Below are positions 1 through 11,333 of a stretch of DNA of 64,000 nucleotides, piece after piece. Origin of the DNA: Symsagittifera roscoffensis (Eukaryota > Xenacoelomorpha > Acoela > Convolutidae); contig NC_087069.1 in the NCBI RefSeq assembly GCF_963678635.1, forward strand, positions 55,286,928 to 55,350,927, written 5' to 3'. The notes beneath the pieces were generated by a model. That model worked only from the letters and a program-made list of their open reading frames with translations, was not told the DNA's origin and did not search any database. How positions within the stretch are numbered: the first letter of the stretch is position 1; each line of letters starts with the position of its first letter. The position numbers and the translations under genes were made by a program.

Positions 1-109
1 CTGTCCTGCTCGATCTGCCCATTTGCCCTAACATCCTAATATGTATCCACTAAATTGTCTTGTTTTCAATTACGTACGTCTTAGGATCCCTGCGTTCGTG
101 TTCGTAGAC

Positions 110-500
110 TTTTAGACCCCTCCGGATTGGCGTTCAGGGACCCTTCCGAATTGACAAAACATGACCGATCCAGATTTGCGAAATCGGGTCCGCTCTGGAT
201 TGGCAAAAACGGGGTTCATCCCACTTGGCAAAATGGGCCCTTGAGGATTGGAAAAAACGGGACCATTCCGGTTTGTTGAGAATATGACCCTTTCGGATTG
301 TCAAAAAAATGGCCCTCCCGGATTGGCAAAAACATGACCATTCAGCATTTACGAAAATAGAACCCGTTCGGGAAGGGACCCTTCCGAGTTGGCAAAATTC
401 GACCCTTCTGGATTGTTAAAAACCGGATGGCTCCGGAGTGGCAAAAATGGGACCCCTCCGTGTTTTCAAAAATCGATACTGAGACCCTTCCGGATACTAT
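110..500. repeat. Degenerate tandem array, unit about 30 bp
   Basis: This stretch is a run of diverged units built on GACCCTTCCGGATTG followed by GCAAAAACGG-like sequence, repeated roughly a dozen times with substitutions and small indels. No convincing gene is present; the open frame at 427-615 is a by-product of the repeat. The core is the reverse complement of the CAATCCGGAAGGGTC motif found repeatedly in the leader of the giant retroelement at 4.3-5.8 kb, so the two may be related. Confidence 0.7.
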
Positions 501-1720
501 CTTGATGCTCCATTATGCAAAAACAACTGTCTTGGAAGGGTTCACACTGACTTCGGACCCCCTCGTTATTGAAGCTAAGTGTTCGTTGAATATCCCATTT
601 AAGTGCGGCTACTAAAGTGCAGTGACTTTCAATCTCCCACTAATTTATATCCTACTTTCTTTACCAAAAAATATTCAAAACGTTTTAGTGATACCCAGCA
701 GACGATTGTTGTTGTCCTTGAGACTCTTCCTGCTGCTTTTTGCACTGCTTCCCGGAATGGTCTTCTACTCCAATGACTTGACCCATTCGCATTGAGCGCA
801 AAGTTGAATTAGCGTGCTAAGTACTCAAACAACTCTGTGGTACAGGCACAAGAAGAAGGCTCTATGTTGATCGTAATGATCTTGACGTAAATTCCTGATC
901 GTAAAATCCTGATCCCGACCGTAAAACCCTGACGATGCACATAGTTGCGAAAACGTTTGAAATTTACATTTTTAGCAAAAATTTCTTCTGTGATGATCCT
1001 GGTTTGATATTAAAATATTTTGTAACAAAATATCTATTAACAACAAACGGAAGGTCGAATCATATCTCGTCTGGGGGTTTATTTTTTCTTATTTTTTATT
1101 TTTGAAAACAGTTTCCGTTTTTCTTTTAAGTGATTTAGTTTTTTTTCTCAGATACTATACTACTGTTGTTTGGATTTCTGTAAATCATTCCGTGTTTTGG
1201 GTCATATATCGCTCAGGGAGATTTGCATATAAAACTGCTAGTCCTCATAATCAGCGTATCTTTCCTCAAAACTGCTCCAGTAAAAACCATAAATTACATG
1301 CATTTTCCGAAATGATTCTGGTAGAATGGCACACTCCCTGCTGTTCACGAGAACTTGAACTCACGCGAGACTCAGCAAACAAAAAATTATAATCACTGCT
1401 TCAAATCCAGAACTAGAATTCTAATCAAAATTTTGATGTTTGAACCTAAAAAAAATATGACCCATTAAGATCAGTCAGAGCAACATAACAATGGAAAGTC
1501 TCCCGTAGAGTGAGAAGGTTATCCTTGTTATAGTTGGTCTTATCTTATCAAGGTTTGATGTCAAGATATATAAAAAGTGAAAACTGGTGAAAAAGTTTAC
1601 AATTGGTGAAAAGTGTTGCATATAATGTCTTACAATTGAGATACATAAAGACGCATACAAAATGTGGCATTGAATATGCAATCCACACGCTAAGAGATCA
1701 AAACAGCAAAACTTCCGCCG
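501..1720. other. No gene recognised
   Basis: This is AT-rich sequence with only short, low-complexity open frames on both strands. I see no conserved protein motif, RNA gene or clear repeat here. It is probably intergenic sequence or badly decayed transposon material, since an RT remnant starts just to the right. Confidence 0.5.
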
Positions 1721-1731
1721 ATGCTGTTTAA

Positions 1732-2864
1732 CTGATAGATGCCGAAAACGCTTTCAACTCGCTGAACCGAAAGCTGGCAATGAAAACAAGCGAGAGTCGG
1801 AGTGCTTGGTTCAGTTAAAGGAGCAGAATATAAATGTAAAAAGTTCCTCGAAGTTCAACAGAATGAGCTTATCAAATTTTTGAAAAAACTCGCTAAAACC
1901 TCCCCCCAAAAATTTTATGCCTGCTATAACAAAGGATTAAAGAAAAGCGTTCATTTCTTGCCACGACAACGTCTAACACAATGGAAAACTTAGAAATATG
2001 TGAAAATATCATCAAAGAACAATTGTTACCTAACCTAGTCGGTAAAGAAACTTCAAACCCCCAGTTCCATGAGATATCTTCCTTACCCCTTAAAATGGTC
2101 AAACTTAACATCAAGCTGCCATCTGATCATGAAAGCTACCTAGAATAGTCTAAGGAAACATCACTAGTACTGGATTCTTAAGATCCTGTTACAGCAGTAA
2201 CACAGCAAGAAGAAATTTGTACGGAAATCCAAAAATTGAAAACTGATAGAACAAATCGAAAAAAAAACAATCATCATTAACTCCTTAAGTTAAACAGATA
2301 AATACGCAATCGCAAAGGGCATCTGAAAAGGGAGCCTCTAACTGGCTCAGTGCTCTACCACTGAGCAGATACAACTTCAACTTGAATAAATCAGAATTCA
2401 GAGATGTTATTTACTTAAGATACGGATGGGAACGAAATAAAACTCCACTCACATGTGCTAATTTTGACTTGTCACTTGCGCTTCATTGTGCAAAGGGTGG
2501 TTACATACACATAAGACACAATGAAATTAGAGACACATTCGCCAACCTCATGAACGAGGTTTGCCATGACGTCGAGATTGAGAAGAAACTTCAGCCGTTG
2601 CAAGGCGAAAGCTTTGTCAACAATCGAACTACAACTGAATATGAGGCACGACTTGACATTAAGGCAAACGGACACTTGGGTTCATGATTCAGCCGCGCCT
2701 TCTTTGGGGAAAAAAAATATTCAACCCTCATACCAAAACATCGCGAAAACTGCACAAGGATGCATACAAATACCACAAAACGCTGAAGAACTCCAAATAT
2801 CAGCAAAGAATTTTAAACGTAGAGCAGAGTAGCTTCTGCGTGCTAATTTTCGGATGCACCGGTT
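1732..2864 (+). pseudogene. Decayed reverse transcriptase element, left half
   Basis: Frames broken by many stops and shifts encode pieces of an invertebrate RT protein. An IDAENAFNSLNR-like palm segment lies at about 1732-1790. A thumb-like segment is at 1802-2155. A C-terminal region at 2382-2864 contains RYGW, HIRHNEIRD and LQPLQGE blocks. The stretch that should carry the TTQGDPL motif is missing, so there is an internal deletion. The frame stops exactly at the left LTR of the giant element and resumes after its right LTR at 26242, so this copy was the insertion target. The family is recognised from recurrent motifs in animal RT proteins. I do not assign it to a named clade. Confidence 0.75.
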
Positions 2865-3779
2865 TGTGACATTCGACCAGAATGTGCCAAAATGCAATCT
2901 CTGCAGAATTCGAATTTTTAGCAGCGAGCCTTCCGGATTAGTGATTTTTAAGGATTAAGAACGTTATTTGAACGATTGAACAAAACGTGAAGGTTGAAGG
3001 ATTCGGAAATTGCTAAATTTTAAATTTTCGAAATGATTACGTAACATCTGAGAAACGTCAGAAACGGCCATTTTGGCAGAAAAGCTAAAAAGCAACAGAA
3101 TAACGATAGTCGCACTGACGAAAACAACGAGGATTGTGAGAGAAAAACAACAGAGAAAAACAGAAGAACGTTCCGAGTTGCAACTATTGTGTCGTTACAA
3201 TAGTTGCAAGGCCGTTGCAGACAACGGTGAAGGGTGGAGGACAGCCTTCCGGATTACGAAGAAATCGAGGTTAACGAGCTTGATTCAGTGGATTCAAGAA
3301 TCCGGAAGGGTTTCGGGACTGAAACTTTTATCCTGTTATATAAACTTTTAGCTTCTTGTCATGTCCTGAATTGAATTTAATTAACAACTGGATTCATTTT
3401 GATAAGGATGAGAAGCTAGGAGTTGGGGGAAAGGGTTGATCCATCTTCGATGGAGATGATGATTTTTATCTACTGAACAAAAACAATAATAATCCAATGA
3501 GTAGTAGCCCTGTTTTTAGGAGTGACCTCGTGGTCTGGGGATACTGAGACCCAGCCATGAGCTCACTATTTCTGCATGTAATTAAGTTAATTTGAGTGTT
3601 TTGACCGAAGCCGAAAGCAGTAACGTTTTTTGTCGACCCGATGTTAGAAAAGACCACCGAAAAGTACTGGCTAGGTAGAGACGGTGAAAAGCATATGAAG
3701 CTCTGTTTAGACGTTAGCCAGTCGTCTTAGGACTTAGTTTTATTTTCCGTCGATATGTATCTTCCGGGTGAATGTTACA
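2865..3779 (+). repeat. Left LTR of the giant element
   Basis: This 915-bp sequence begins TGTGAC and ends GTTACA, an imperfect inverted terminal pair. It matches 25325-26241 over its full length. Most differences are concentrated in the first 250 bp. The open frame at 3073-3351 is conserved in both LTRs but starts only at TTG and resembles no protein, so I do not call it a gene. CCTTCCGGATTA-type motifs occur here twice and recall the leader repeats. Confidence 0.95.
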
Positions 3780-3791
3780 TACATGTTTTTT

Positions 3792-3806
3792 TGGCGCTCC
3801 TGGGTG
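3792..3806 (+). promoter_or_regulatory. Candidate primer-binding site
   Basis: TGGCGCTCCTGGGTG lies 12 bases after the left LTR. The TGG start pairs with the CCA end of a tRNA, as expected for a minus-strand primer site in LTR elements. The 12-base spacing is longer than usual and I did not match a specific tRNA. Confidence 0.5.
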
Positions 3807-4285
3807 TTATTCTTTGATGCTCATATTAACGCCCTTAATAGGCCTAAACCGCCGGGGCGCAAGGGTAGTTCGGAACGCGGAAGCCTTCCGGATTACCGTG
3901 AATAGCTTTTTAACCTAGTTAAGACCGAAAATTCACGAATCAGGAATGGTGGGTGGATCGGCCATTCCCTCGTTCCCTGAGAGGTTTGTGACCAAAAACG
4001 CTTAAAGATATATATAAATCCAAACAAAAAGTAGTATAGTACCCAAGAAAAACAAAAAACATAAAAAATAGCCGAAAAAACCAAAAACAGTAAAAAAGTA
4101 AAAAATCAGTAGAAATCATCCATCCAGACAAGATGTGATCCGCCCCCCCCCCCGTTAGTTGTTGATAAATATATTGTTGTTACAGGCATTTATATCAGTC
4201 AGGATCGTTACGATCAGTTTTTTAGCCCGTTTGTGAGGCTTGTACTGTAGGGTTATTTGAGCATTTAAGCACGTTAATGATAAAT

Positions 4286-5775
4286 TGCGCTCAATCCGGA
4301 AGGGTCAGCTGATTTGCGCTCAATTCGGAAGGGTCTTGGGAGAAGACTGATCCGGCAAGCAGTACAAGGAGCAACAAGAAGGCGCTCAACGACAGCAACA
4401 ATCGACTGTTGGGTATCGTTAACAAGTTTTGTATCCCTTTTGGTACAAAAATTAAGATAGTAATCTATGGGGGGCTCGACAGTGCTGCACTGTAGTGACC
4501 CTTCACCGAACTGCGAATATCCGAGTTAAGCAACTTGATTCGGATATTAAACAAACCCGGAGGGGTATAGTATTACTAATTCTATTACTAATATAGCCTA
4601 TATTAATACTCTTATACCGTTTTTCAGTGAAAAACACAGAAAGTAGACCGGTTTTTAGGGTCAAAATAGCGATATTTTGATCCCCCCACAAGTCGCGATT
4701 TTTAAGATATCTATATTTTTTGAAACGGAAAAAAGCGCTAAAGTAGTGTGTTACATCGTAACTGCACTACCATAATCGATAGAACCGGTTAAGTTTAGTT
4801 CAGAAGTGGTTGGAACTATTTTGGTACCGAAAACAGAAATTTCGTGATTTTTGAGAAAACAAAACACTATAAATTCAGAAAATTCAATCCGGAGGGGTAC
4901 AGGTAGCATAGTTTTTCGCAACTTTTTTCAACTAAAGCGTTTTAGATCGGGTCTTTTCCATTGAACTAGAAGAGTATAGGCCTTCTGAGCTCGGTTCAAT
5001 AACTTTTAGGTCGAAAGGACCAGATTTGCGGGAAAAGTTAGGCGGAACCTATAATAGAGAAACTTCTTGACTTTAAGAAAAAAGACGTTTTGGCTAATAA
5101 CTTTTCGACGACTTAACAGATCCAGTTGATCTTGGTACCAATAGATCAGAAATTAGCTGAGCTTATTGATAGGGACAAAAGTTTTTCAAAAAAATAAGCG
5201 TGAAAATTTTTTGAGATTGTTTTTAGCAAATTCTTCAATTTGGAAGGGTACACCCTTCACGTTTTATAATTTTTTTTAGAAAAGCCCTACCAAAAGGTAA
5301 TAGCGGTTGAATAAAGTAACTTTAGGCTGTTCTAGACGAAAAGGGAAGGCTAAAGGCACAGCAAAACCTTAATTGAGCCGAAGTTAGGCGAGCGATAAGA
5401 CCCTTCACCGTTAGTGTGAATTGTCAAATAAGAGGCTTAACTTCAATCCGGAAGGGTCTAGGAAAGTAATACATACCCTTCCTAGTTAATTGAAAGAGCA
5501 AAATTGCATCGGAGAACGTATCCGGAGGGGTATAGGTTGAAAGAAGGAAATCTCCGAAAAGCTACTTTTACAAAACCGGAGGGCTCCCAATCCGGAGGGG
5601 TCAAAATTTTTTTCAAGTTAGGAGGGGTCCGAATCCGGAGGGGTCTTATAGTTGCTAATTCGGAGGGGTCCAAATCCGGAGGGGTCTTATATTAACTAAC
5701 TCAGAGGGGTCCCAATCCGGAGGGGTCTAGATTTTGTTAGTACGGAAGGGTCCTTTTTGTGACAATCCGGAGTGG
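4286..5775 (+). repeat. CCGGAGGGGTC / CCGGAAGGGTC motif field
   Basis: At least a dozen copies of a motif of form AATCCGGAGGGGTC occur here. Sparse copies lie near 4288, 4321, 4556, 4888, 5237 and 5441. A dense cluster lies between 5519 and 5775, where pairs about 16-20 bases apart alternate TTCGGAGGGGTCC with AATCCGGAGGGGTCTTATA. The core TCCGGA is palindromic. This could be an RNA structure or protein-binding array acting in packaging, dimerisation or transcription; the function is inference. Confidence 0.8.
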
Positions 5776-6557
5776 TATTATTTTATTAAAGGACTTATGT
5801 AGACGGAAGAAAGACTAAAGTGAGAGGTATTAGGTTATTAGCACGCAGGCTAGGTATCAGTGACTGCACTGGTAACTTGCCTTTCAATAAGAACCAGACC
5901 AAAACAAAACAGGTCCGAACTCGGATATTCGCGACACTAAGTCTATATTAAAAAGAACGTGATTCATTGGTGTGGATTGTAATATAATACGTTTTTGTGA
6001 AAAGAGACTGCCCTGAGGATCTTAGTAAGTCTAGCTCGGGCAGTCCGAAGGCAGATAGGTAACACAGTACTCGGTGAGTGCAATAGACGCCCACTTGAGA
6101 AAATTACTGCCTTCAAAGTTTTGTCTGTTTGGTGCAGCACCGAGCAGGGAAAGCTTTTTCTTTAAAAGACAAGTTCGACTATTGTACTGCGACCGACTAA
6201 GAGTACATTACACATACGTTTTTTTTTTCATAGAGGTATTCATATTCTGTCATTATAAATATAATTTTGTTCTTGAGTTTAAATCTACATAAACTGTGCT
6301 TGATTGGGTAGTGAGTACACTATCTTTTAAATTGACTGATAACATCATATTGTGCTAGTTTTCAAATCTTACGATAATCGGTTAGTGTGAATAAATTTTA
6401 TACAAACTGTACTCTGATAACATACAGGGATTCGTGGTCACTATTTAATAGAATCTTGTGAAATTTATTGTGTTGTGTCATTATTATTGTTAATAAAACT
6501 ATAAGGTCACTAGCAATCGAGTTAAGTGTATAGGCATTAAGAAGTGACAAATAGAGA

Positions 6558-8729
6558 ATGAGTCTAGACAAGTCTAGGATACCTAAACGAGGTAATAGCT
6601 CTAGGAAATTCATACCTGAGGAGCAAAGAAAAACGATGACCGATCCTTTTGTGGATTGGATCAAGCGATCCCGGTCCGACAAAGGGGAGACGGTTTCAGG
6701 CAGAATGGTTGAAACGAGAAGTCAGAAGACCTCAGAAGAGCGTAAAGAACTGTTAGAAGTGGAGGTCAATACAGACCATGCCATGAACGACAACCAGGAA
6801 ATACATGGACTGGAAGGGAGAGGCAGAGTGTTGGCGAGTGAATCTACTCCGGTAGAACAAGGCCATGATTTTGCCACTTCCACAGGGACACTGGATCGAG
6901 AAGAGATGTCGGAACTGTCCGACATCTCAACTGAAATAGCCGCAACGAGAAGATCGCCGACAGACAACACTATGATGGCAGGCGGAACTGGGAAACAAAC
7001 AATGACATCATCGTTCTCAGAAAGAATGAAGAACACCTTCGGAAACATCTTTCCATTCACCATGGGAGGAGGCGCAGGAAACGAAGGTGAATCCCAGGAG
7101 GAAGAGGATGGAGAGGAGCAAGGGGACTTTGGATCTCAAGTCAGCCTCAATAGTTCGATCCAAGAGAATGAGGCATACGTCGGAAGAGAGACTGGAACCA
7201 TGGACAAATTTGGTGTAGTGACAACGATAAGCAAAGAGGCAAACACACCGGGCCAGTCAAAAGACTTCGAGATTATGACAAGTTCAGAGCCACAAACTGG
7301 AGAGAGTAGAACCAGAGGACTAGGCAACGCGTTAGCGGATCCTGAAATGACGTCGAGACAGAGAGTCAAGGCCCGGATCTCGACCAGCACGAAGCTACCT
7401 GGGACCGACAGGGTTGCACCGCCACTCGTGACACCACTGGTTGAAAACGGAGCAACATTTAAAGAAGTCTTGAACAACATAGTGGACAGTTTAAGAGAAC
7501 AAAATGAACAGATGTCAATAAGAATGAGTGAACTAGAAAGAGCAGTTCACATTGAAAGAGAAAGTCTGCGGGAAGAAATAAACCGCAATAGACAAGAAGT
7601 TGGCAGGAGCAAAAAACGCTTGAAAGAAAGAACGGACGAGCATGTGGCGAAGAACTTGTCGCGAATGACAAGAGAGGCGGAACAGCGAGAGTTACGCTTA
7701 AGAGACGACATGGAGAAGTTAAGAATTCAGCAAGAGCAGTCTCTTGGGACTCTTGACACAAAGATAGACGCGATGATGGAGAGGCGAACTCAGGCTATCA
7801 TGGATAGGTTGGACGGGCTACTAAGCAGCAAGAGTGGACCAAAAGAAGGAGAACCGAACTCGGGAGGTCCCAGCAGGGAACCGAGGGTGAACTTCAATGA
7901 ACATCAGAAGAGGAAGACGTATGGATCCACTAGAGGCAGGGGCAGTTCATCAGGCTATGCCACAAGGGGTAATGGAACATGGGGCCCGAACAGTAGAACA
8001 AGTTCAACGGGGAACAGACAGACCTCTAACGAACGACCAACGCAAGGCACACATGCGACTGGGAGAAGTGATTCCGGTAACAGGGGGCATGCAAGCCCGA
8101 GGAGGAATCATGTGGGCCAAACGGGAAACACTCACGGCGATTCGGATTGCAGGGATGCACCGCATACAGAGCCTTTGACGAGGTGTGAGGACACTCAGGC
8201 GGGACACTCAAGGGATGCCACGGCAATGGCCACAGCATTTGAAGCCCTAAGCAGGTCTTTGGAGACATTCCTTACAAGGTTATCCAGAACCAATGAACGC
8301 AGTGAGAAGTCCAGAAGAGTCTTTAAGAAACCAAGATGCTATAAAGATGAATCTGATGGCTGTATTGATACCTGGATAGAGGTAATGAAGCTGCATTTCG
8401 AGGAAGAGGACTTGTCGGAGAGACAGGAATGCAGTGCGCTCACCAGCAACTTGGAAGGGACAGCCCTGAACTGTGTCATGGCCAAGAAGCAATATCAACG
8501 TGACACTGCTGAGAAAATCTTCGAAATCTTGTTAAACCGTTTCGGATCAGGGGTGCAGGGGCATCAGGCGATGATGCGCTTCGAGAAACGGAGGCAACGA
8601 GAAGATGAAACGATAGACAAGTTTCTCGATGATTTGGAAATGCTGAGAAGACGCAGCCAACCGGATGAGTCAAACCGAAGGATGAACCTGGCCGTAGCCT
8701 CAAAATTCATCGATGGTGTGGAAGAATGA
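6558..8729 (+). pseudogene. gag: gag, N-terminal part with capsid domain
   Basis: A 723-codon frame starts at the ATG at 6558. The first 300 residues are charged and low in complexity. Residues about 300-420 form a coiled coil rich in Glu and Arg. A Gly/Arg/Ser-rich stretch follows to about residue 560. A retrotransposon capsid domain lies at about 575-720, with a WIEVMKLHF block and an RFG...FEKRRQREDETIDKFL block typical of Ty3/gypsy gag. The frame ends at tandem TGA codons, while the capsid continues in the +1 frame at 8713, so a single-base change broke gag in the middle. The long N-terminal extension is unusual for gag. Confidence 0.85.
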
Positions 8730-9306
8730 TGAACTTCGTACGATGCTAGCAACGCATTACACACCACTATCAACCAATGCGCCAACACCGGAGGAGTTGA
8801 GGCTCAAGTCAAAAGAGTATCTTTTGTTGAAACCTCCTTCGAGATCTGGATACTACAAGAACAATTATGGCAATTTTAACAACGGACCAGCAAACCAAGG
8901 GAACAATTGGTACAAAACGAGGGATGATATGGACAAGAGACGCTCTTGTGCCAATTGCAGTTCAACTGACCATCATGTGTCAGCATGCCCAGCTTACAAA
9001 CAAGGCATGAAAGCTATAGGCTTTAGCCTCAAGGACGATGATGCGTCAGAATTGGACCATGAGCATTTCATGAGAGGAGTAATTGCGAAATTCGGCCCAA
9101 GGTGTTTCTTTTGCAACTTGGAAGGTCATTTTAATTCAGACTGTCCGCAATTCTGGGATACAGTGGCAGACATCAAGCATCCGAGACATGAAGAAGCTTT
9201 GTCAGGAGTGAAAGCCAGCAAGGCTCGACTTTTGAGTGAAGCAGAGGCACGCAGAAAGGATAAACCTCAAGAGCTGGCGGCAAAGACAATGCAAGCGGTA
9301 ACATAG
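8713..9306 (+). pseudogene. gag: gag, nucleocapsid part with two CCHC zinc knuckles
   Basis: This frame continues the capsid end and then carries two CX2CX4HX4C knuckles, CANCSSTDHHVSAC and CFFCNLEGHFNSDC. These bind RNA in gag proteins. It ends at TAG 9304-9306. The same frame stays open afterwards into the protease, so the stop probably replaced a sense codon and gag and protease were once one polyprotein. The coding strand is purine-rich, as throughout the element. Confidence 0.88.
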
Positions 9307-10881
9307 GAGACAGTTGAGCCGGAATCAGCAACTGCGGCTGATGACTTCAAGATCGATTATAAGGCAGCCGCGAGGGATGCTCGAAATAGAGTGCAGCATG
9401 AACTGGTGACGAAAGAGATCGAGCAAAAAGTGAAACTTGAACTGGAAAATGAGAAACTTCAGGAGCAACTGAATACCTTCGAAGCAACAGAGTTCGAAGA
9501 AACGAAAGCACCAAGCAGTTTGAGCATGAAACTAAATGTGATCTCCGGTCAAAGGTTCGGCATGGCGCCGCAAGGTAGCAAGATACAGTCGATAATCTCA
9601 GTGGCTGGACACCAGGTAATAAGAAATCTGAGTGAACCATCCGAGTTCACTTTGATGCATTTAGACACATATGCAGATTATCTGAGGCAGGTGGAGCCAC
9701 GCACCGAGTCGAGAGCTGTGCGAGCACTACTAACGACGGGTGGCCGTCGCATGAAGAAACTTCATGGACGCTACCTAGAGGTCTATGGGCCGTATCAAGT
9801 AATGCTGAACGTGGATGGAATCAGTATCTACACCAGGACTTACGTAACAACAGATGATGACCAAATGGGGCAGATCTATTTGGGTGAGGAGGAACTCAAA
9901 GTCCGCAGGATAGGCCATGACGCCATGATGGAACAAGACGCAGTAAACATTGGGTATGAAGCAGATGTGACCGCACATCTGCTCGACACCAACGGAACAA
10001 AAATCGGAGTCACCGGGCTTCTGGACACAGGAGCGGTAGTGAGTGTGATGCCGATAAAAACTTGGGAAAGAATGGGCTTCACGCGGGAAGATCTAATTCC
10101 AAAGAATCTCCGACTGGCCGCCGCCAATCGAGGAGCTATCTACGTAGCCGGATGAACACCAATAACGGTCCTCCATGTGGGAGGACGGGATCTTTGGATG
10201 AGCTTCCTGGTGGTAGAGAATCTGGACGACTCCGACCAATTCATCTTGGGCAGAGATTTTGTCAGGCATTTTGACGTGATGATTGGATTGAACAACGTTC
10301 TGATACGGATTAGAAACCCGGACCGAAAGTATGTTAAGAGACCAATTAATAGGATAATAACAGACGAAAACAAGGTACCAATTTTTTTGGATAGAAAAGT
10401 AAAACTACAACCAGGACAAGCTGTGGTAGCAATTTTTAGAATGAGACATTTGAATTCGTTAAGTGATAGTAAACAGGTTTGCTTAGTACCGAATCCAAAT
10501 AGTCAGAGTTCGGTGATTTTAGGCCGGAGCTTCTCGGTAACGCGAAACGGACTGTGTGTCAGTGTGTTGTTGAACACACTGGACACCACGGTTTCAATCC
10601 AGCGTGGAAAGAAGCTTGGCTACCCTTTGCCGATGAGGACCGACTATGAGGAGACACAAAACTTGAAGAAGTATAGTATGAAAGACTCTCCTTATCATGC
10701 CAATAAAGATAAAATTTTAAAGAGGATTAATGAATTAAAATCTATTCATAAATTGTTTTCTATGAAATCCGAAACGGACGATGGTTTATCAAGCTGCTCG
10801 AATTTTCCGGAACGCCCCTCGTCATATGAACTAGAATCTGACAAACCGGTTTTGCCAGAGATAGTAAACAGGTTTGCTTAG
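9307..10881 (+). pseudogene. pro: Aspartic protease and linker of pol
   Basis: This is the same reading frame as the zinc knuckles. A Lys/Glu-rich coiled linker is followed by the catalytic motif LLDTGAVVSVM near 10018-10050, the DTG signature of retropepsins. A later FILGRDF segment near 10243 is the usual ILGRD-type flap-side block. An in-frame TGA at 10153-10155 interrupts the domain. From 10466 the frame enters a tandemly duplicated segment and ends at 10881, because the duplication is not a multiple of three. Confidence 0.85.
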
Positions 10882-11255
10882 TACCGAATCCAAATAGTCA
10901 GAGTTCGGTGATTTTAGGCCGGAGCTTCTCGGTAACGCGAAACGGACTGTGTGTCAGTGTGTTGTTGAACACACTGGACACCACGGTTTCAATCCAGCGT
11001 GGAAAGAAGCTTGGCTACGCTTTGCCGATGAGGACCGACTATGAGGAGACACAAAACTTGAAGAAGTATAGTATGAAAGACTCTCCTTATCATGCCAATA
11101 AAGATAAAATTTTAAAGAGGATTAATGAATTAAAATCTATTCATAAATTGTTTTTAATGAAATCCGAAACGGACGACGGCTTATCAAGCTGCTCGAATTT
11201 TCCGGAACGCCCCTCGTCATATGAACTAGAATCTGACAAACCGGTTTTGCCAGAG
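10466..11255 (+). repeat. 395-bp tandem duplication in pol
   Basis: Positions 10466-10860 and 10861-11255 are two nearly identical copies; I see only a handful of differences, for example near 10624/11019 and 10757/11152. The unit encodes the protease-RT linker. Because 395 is not divisible by three, the duplication shifts the frame between protease and RT. It probably arose late in the life of this copy. Confidence 0.93.
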
Positions 11256-11333
11256 ATAGAACATTTAAAAGGGAAAATATGTGAGGGATTTTTCGAAACA
11301 TAAGTATTTTCAAAACATAAGGTGGATATCGGT

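Larger units (their letters stand above)
3780..6557 (+). other. Untranslated leader of the giant element
   Basis: There is no protein-like open frame in this 2.8-kb stretch. It holds the primer-site candidate, a C-homopolymer near 4143, the CCGGAGGGGTC repeat field (4286-5775), a 13-bp perfect inverted repeat at 4513-4525 and 5930-5942, and a strong splice-donor-like GTAAGT at 6025. Short open frames at 5482-5695 arise from the repeats. The gag start codon at 6558 ends the leader. Confidence 0.75.

Noticed and set aside
2343-2370. tRNA A-box-like sequence on the minus strand
   Set aside because: GCTCAGTGGTAGAGCA fits an A box, but no B box or cloverleaf follows, and it lies inside the decayed RT element.
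3073-3351. 92-codon frame conserved in both LTRs
   Set aside because: It starts only at TTG, has no protein resemblance, and is conserved because LTRs are copies of each other.
5482-5695. Overlapping frames on both strands in the leader
   Set aside because: They come from the repeat motif, which lacks stop codons; the peptides are repeats of PEG/SGG.
8713-8729. Programmed frameshift within gag
   Set aside because: The shift lies between capsid and nucleocapsid, where programmed shifts are not expected, and other frame damage is common in this copy; decay is simpler.
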